Shown: positions 61,453-64,000 of the stretch, one piece after another
Layout: each line of letters opens with the position of its first letter
Numbering within the stretch: position 1 is the first letter of the stretch
Assembly (NCBI RefSeq): GCF_019880585.1
Contig: NZ_JAINVV010000004.1
Span: 992,001 to 1,056,000 of the forward strand
Origin: Sphingomonas colocasiae
Lineage (GTDB): Bacteria; Pseudomonadota; Alphaproteobacteria; Sphingomonadales; Sphingomonadaceae
Reading direction: 5' to 3'
Length of the DNA: 64,000 bases
Made by a program: the position numbers and the translations under genes
Notes under the pieces: model-generated
Databases searched by the model: none
Told to the model about the DNA's origin: nothing
The model's input: the letters and a program-made list of their open reading frames with translations, nothing else

Positions 61453-63306
61453 ATGCTGGGGGGAAATCGCTCGGTCCGTTCGATGTCGCCGGTGCTGCTC
61501 GGCTTCGCCCTGCTTGTGGCGATGGTGGTCGGCAGCCTTTGGGTTGCGCATGAACAGTCCCAGGAAGCCGTGGAAGCGCGCCGGGTGTTCACCTATCATG
61601 CGGCGCTGACGGAAACCCTGTCCGCGCTCAAGGATGGGGAGATCGGGCAACGGGGCTATGTGCTGACGGGCGATGCCCGATATCTGGTTCCCTATGATTC
61701 GGGGCGGTCGCGCATCGATCCAGCGCTCGATGACGCGCGACGTCACTCATCGGACGGTGCGGCGGTGGTTGCGCGGCTGAGGCCGCTGGTCGAGCGCAAG
61801 TTCGCGGAGATGCAGCGGACCATCGATCTGGTGCGCGCAGGCAAAGGGGGCTCGGCGGTCTCGCTCGTCGATACCGATCAGGGCATCGATCTGATGGATC
61901 AGATCCGCACGATCATCGGTGTCGAACGGGCGAGCGCCCGCCAGTCCATCGAGTTCGGCCAGGAACGGGTCGCGCATCGCGCCTTCATGCTGATGCTGGG
62001 CCTTGTCGTCGGACTGGCGATCCTGCTTCTGACTCTTTTGCTCTGGTGGCGCTCTCAACGCACCCAGTTCGCGGAAATGCGCGTGGCTCGCGATGAAGCC
62101 CAGGCTGCGTCCGCCGCGTTGCGGGAACAGATGGCGGCGCGCGAAAATGCCGAAAACGCGCTTCGGCAGATTCAGAAGATGGAATCGATCGGACAGCTCA
62201 CCGGCGGGATCGCGCATGATTTCAACAATATGCTCGCCATCGTACTCGGCAGCCTCGATCTTGCTCAGCGTCGGCTGGCGAACGATCCTGCGCGCGCGCT
62301 CACATCGATCGGCCATGCGCGCGAGGGCGCCGAGCGCGCGGCCACGCTGACCGCGCGATTGCTCGCCTTTTCAAGACAACAGCCGCTCGCGCCCGAGCCG
62401 GTCGATGCGAACAAGCTGGTCGCATCCATGTCCGAACTGCTCAGGCGGACGCTGGGCGAACAGGTGATGGTGGAAACCGTGTTGGCTGGCGGCCTGTGGC
62501 GGACCCATGCCGATATCGGTCAACTCGAAAACGCGATCGTCAATCTCGCGGTGAACGCGCGCGATGCCATGCCCGGCGGCGGCAAGCTCACGATCGAGAC
62601 CGCCAATGCGCATCTCGACGATGCCTATGCAGCGGCCCGGGCCGAAATCCGGGCCGGCCAATATGTGCTGATCTGCATTACCGATACGGGCGGCGGCATG
62701 AGTGCGGAGGTGATGGAGCGGGCCTTCGATCCCTTTTTCACGACCAAACCCATCGGCAAGGGAACGGGGCTTGGGCTCAGCCAGGTTTTCGGTTTCGTCA
62801 AACAGTCGGGCGGACATGTCGCGATCTATTCGGAGCCGGGTGAGGGCACCACGATCAAGCTCTATCTTCCGCGCTTCTTCGGTGCGGCGGAACCGGCGCA
62901 TCCGCCGGCCACCGAAACCGAGATGCCGATGGGCAGCGTCGAAGAAGTGATCCTGGTGGTCGAGGATGAGCAGCGCGTCCGCCATTTCTCGGTCGATGCC
63001 CTGCGTGAGCTGGGCTATACGGCGATTTCGGCCGGCGGCGCGGCCGAGGCATTGGCGCTGCTGGACGAGCAGCCCAGGGTCGCTCTGCTTTTCACCGATG
63101 TGGTGATGCCCGAAATGGACGGCCGTCGTCTTGCGGAGGCGGCATTGGTCAAATGCCCGGATCTCCGCATCCTTTACACGACCGGCTATACGCGGAATGC
63201 GGTGGTTCATAACGGCCGGCTCGATGCGGGCGTCAATTTTCTCGCCAAGCCTTATTCGATCGCGCAACTCGCCAGGAAGGTCCGCGGCGTCCTCGACGAA
63301 GCCTGA
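61453..63306 (+). CDS. CHASE3 hybrid histidine kinase with C-terminal receiver
   Basis: A protein of about 617 residues. Membrane span 1 (residues 13-32), a CHASE3-like periplasmic domain with the GQRGYVLTGD motif, span 2 (about 178-199), a coiled linker, then the kinase: phosphoacceptor H255 in GGIAHDFNN, N-box in ENAIVNLAVNARDAM, G-boxes in DTGGGMS and GTGLGLSQV. The receiver carries D549 in LLFTDVVMP. Start codon is uncertain (61453 or 61483), because no clear ribosome site is seen. It lies 66 bases after rnpB with no partner gene next to it. Confidence 0.88.
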   Translation: MLGGNRSVRSMSPVLLGFALLVAMVVGSLWVAHEQSQEAVEARRVFTYHAALTETLSALKDGEIGQRGYVLTGDARYLVPYDSGRSRIDPALDDARRHSSDGAAVVARLRPLVERKFAEMQRTIDLVRAGKGGSAVSLVDTDQGIDLMDQIRTIIGVERASARQSIEFGQERVAHRAFMLMLGLVVGLAILLLTLLLWWRSQRTQFAEMRVARDEAQAASAALREQMAARENAENALRQIQKMESIGQLTGGIAHDFNNMLAIVLGSLDLAQRRLANDPARALTSIGHAREGAERAATLTARLLAFSRQQPLAPEPVDANKLVASMSELLRRTLGEQVMVETVLAGGLWRTHADIGQLENAIVNLAVNARDAMPGGGKLTIETANAHLDDAYAAARAEIRAGQYVLICITDTGGGMSAEVMERAFDPFFTTKPIGKGTGLGLSQVFGFVKQSGGHVAIYSEPGEGTTIKLYLPRFFGAAEPAHPPATETEMPMGSVEEVILVVEDEQRVRHFSVDALRELGYTAISAGGAAEALALLDEQPRVALLFTDVVMPEMDGRRLAEAALVKCPDLRILYTTGYTRNAVVHNGRLDAGVNFLAKPYSIAQLARKVRGVLDEA

Positions 63307-63375
63307 TCGGGAGTCCTGTTTACAGTTGGGCGCGAATGCGTCACGTTCCGTCCCGGCAACAGGGAGGCGGTTTCC

Positions 63376-63978
63376 ATGAGCATTGTCGATCGTGCGAAAA
63401 ATATTCTTCTGACCCCCAAGACCGAATGGCCGGTGATTGCAGCGGAGCCTGCGTCGACGGGCAGTTTGATGACCTATGCGGCGATATTGTCGGTGATTCC
63501 GATGATCGGCTCGATCCTGTCCGGCGTGCTTTTCACGAGCGCGCTCGGCTTCGGCTTCGGAATCAATTTCGTGATCGTGTCCGCGCTCGTCAGCTTCGCG
63601 ATCAGCCTGGGCGTGGTTTTCCTGATGGGAATCATCTCAGGCGCGCTCGCGCCGAGCTTTGACGGCAAGAACACCGCGCAGGCGGGTCTGAAGCTGATCG
63701 TCTATGCTTCGACCCCGGTATGGGTGGCCGGCATTCTCAACATCGTGCCGGGGCTCAACATCATCGCGATGCTGGCCGGCCTGGCTTATGGCATCTACCT
63801 CATCTATCTCGGCTCGACGCCTTTGATGGCGGTTCCGGAAGCGAAGACCGGCGGCTACACGGCGGTGGTGGTCGTGATCTGGATCGTGCTGAGCTTCGTG
63901 ATCAACATGATCCTGGGCGCGGCGATTATCGCCGCGATTGTCGGCAGCGCGGCCGTGGGCGCCGCGGCGATCGGTTGA
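63376..63978 (+). CDS. Yip1-family membrane protein
   Basis: A 200-residue protein with five predicted spans (for example LMTYAAILSVIPMIGSILSGVL and GYTAVVVVIWIVLSFVINMIL) and the Yip1-like N terminus RAKNILLTPKTEWPVIAAE. Bacterial members have no known function. The end is inside the window; 22 bases remain after it. Confidence 0.8.
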   Translation: MSIVDRAKNILLTPKTEWPVIAAEPASTGSLMTYAAILSVIPMIGSILSGVLFTSALGFGFGINFVIVSALVSFAISLGVVFLMGIISGALAPSFDGKNTAQAGLKLIVYASTPVWVAGILNIVPGLNIIAMLAGLAYGIYLIYLGSTPLMAVPEAKTGGYTAVVVVIWIVLSFVINMILGAAIIAAIVGSAAVGAAAIG

Positions 63979-64000
63979 ACTTTGATGGGCGCGCGCCGGG

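Overview
The window is G+C-rich bacterial chromosome with tightly packed genes and looks alphaproteobacterial, most likely Sphingomonadales. Supporting evidence: a C4-pathway 5-aminolevulinate synthase (hemA), rpsT directly before dnaA, chpT at the head of a chemotaxis operon, RpoH in the alphaproteobacterial style, secB next to a Tim44-domain gene and mltA, and GANTC (CcrM-type) sites clustered before dnaA. No plasmid, phage, transposase, tRNA, 5S/16S/23S rRNA or CRISPR signal was seen. The only RNA gene found is RNase P RNA.

Layout. 1-4718 (minus): an overlapping four-gene operon of SWIM zinc-finger protein, DUF5691, MoxR-like AAA+ ATPase and the N-terminal part of a DUF5682 protein that runs off the left edge; its function is unknown. 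4953-8740: a quinohaemoprotein alcohol dehydrogenase and small exported or hypothetical genes. 8806-13036: putA and a divergent Lrp-type regulator. 13104-16231: csaA-like, phytanoyl-CoA dioxygenase-like, HTH and MFS genes. 16411-18323: btaA-btaB for phosphorus-free betaine lipid. 18376-20252: a LysR regulator divergent from a Tat-exported class A beta-lactamase. 20319-28140: hemA, murI, plsY, dprA, an exported unknown and topA. 28145-34581 (minus): ubiE-ubiB-nucleotidyltransferase-coaBC-doxX-dut-moeB/thiF-like-aac(6')-like. 34644-37613: mutM, rpsT, dnaA. 37728-44347: DUF4136 lipoprotein, murJ-trpS, secB, tim44-like, mltA, smr. 44432-50429: a GGDEF/EAL protein, dapE, cupin, an Lrp regulator divergent from a PLP enzyme plus VOC protein, and a GST. 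50816-52731: rluD and rpoH. 52749-59156: JAMM peptidase, chpT and cheA-cheW-cheY-cheB-cheR. 59219-63978: EamA permease, cell-wall amidase, rnpB, a CHASE3 hybrid histidine kinase and a Yip1-like membrane protein.

The functional groups are mostly housekeeping: haem, coenzyme A, ubiquinone, diaminopimelate, peptidoglycan and phospholipid synthesis; DNA replication, repair and uptake; heat-shock sigma factor. Around them lie accessory traits: betaine lipid, beta-lactamase, acetyltransferase, alcohol oxidation and proline use. Cell-cycle logic links two distant places: chpT, which in relatives passes phosphate from CckA to CtrA, and the GANTC cluster before dnaA.

The intergenic spaces carry several dispersed palindromic repeat families. 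One is expanded into a four-copy tandem block at 50481-50745. Another begins exactly at the stop codons of two unrelated genes (24324 and 60811) and keeps its hairpins although the stem sequences differ. With the left-edge AAA+ operon, these are the least explained parts of the window.
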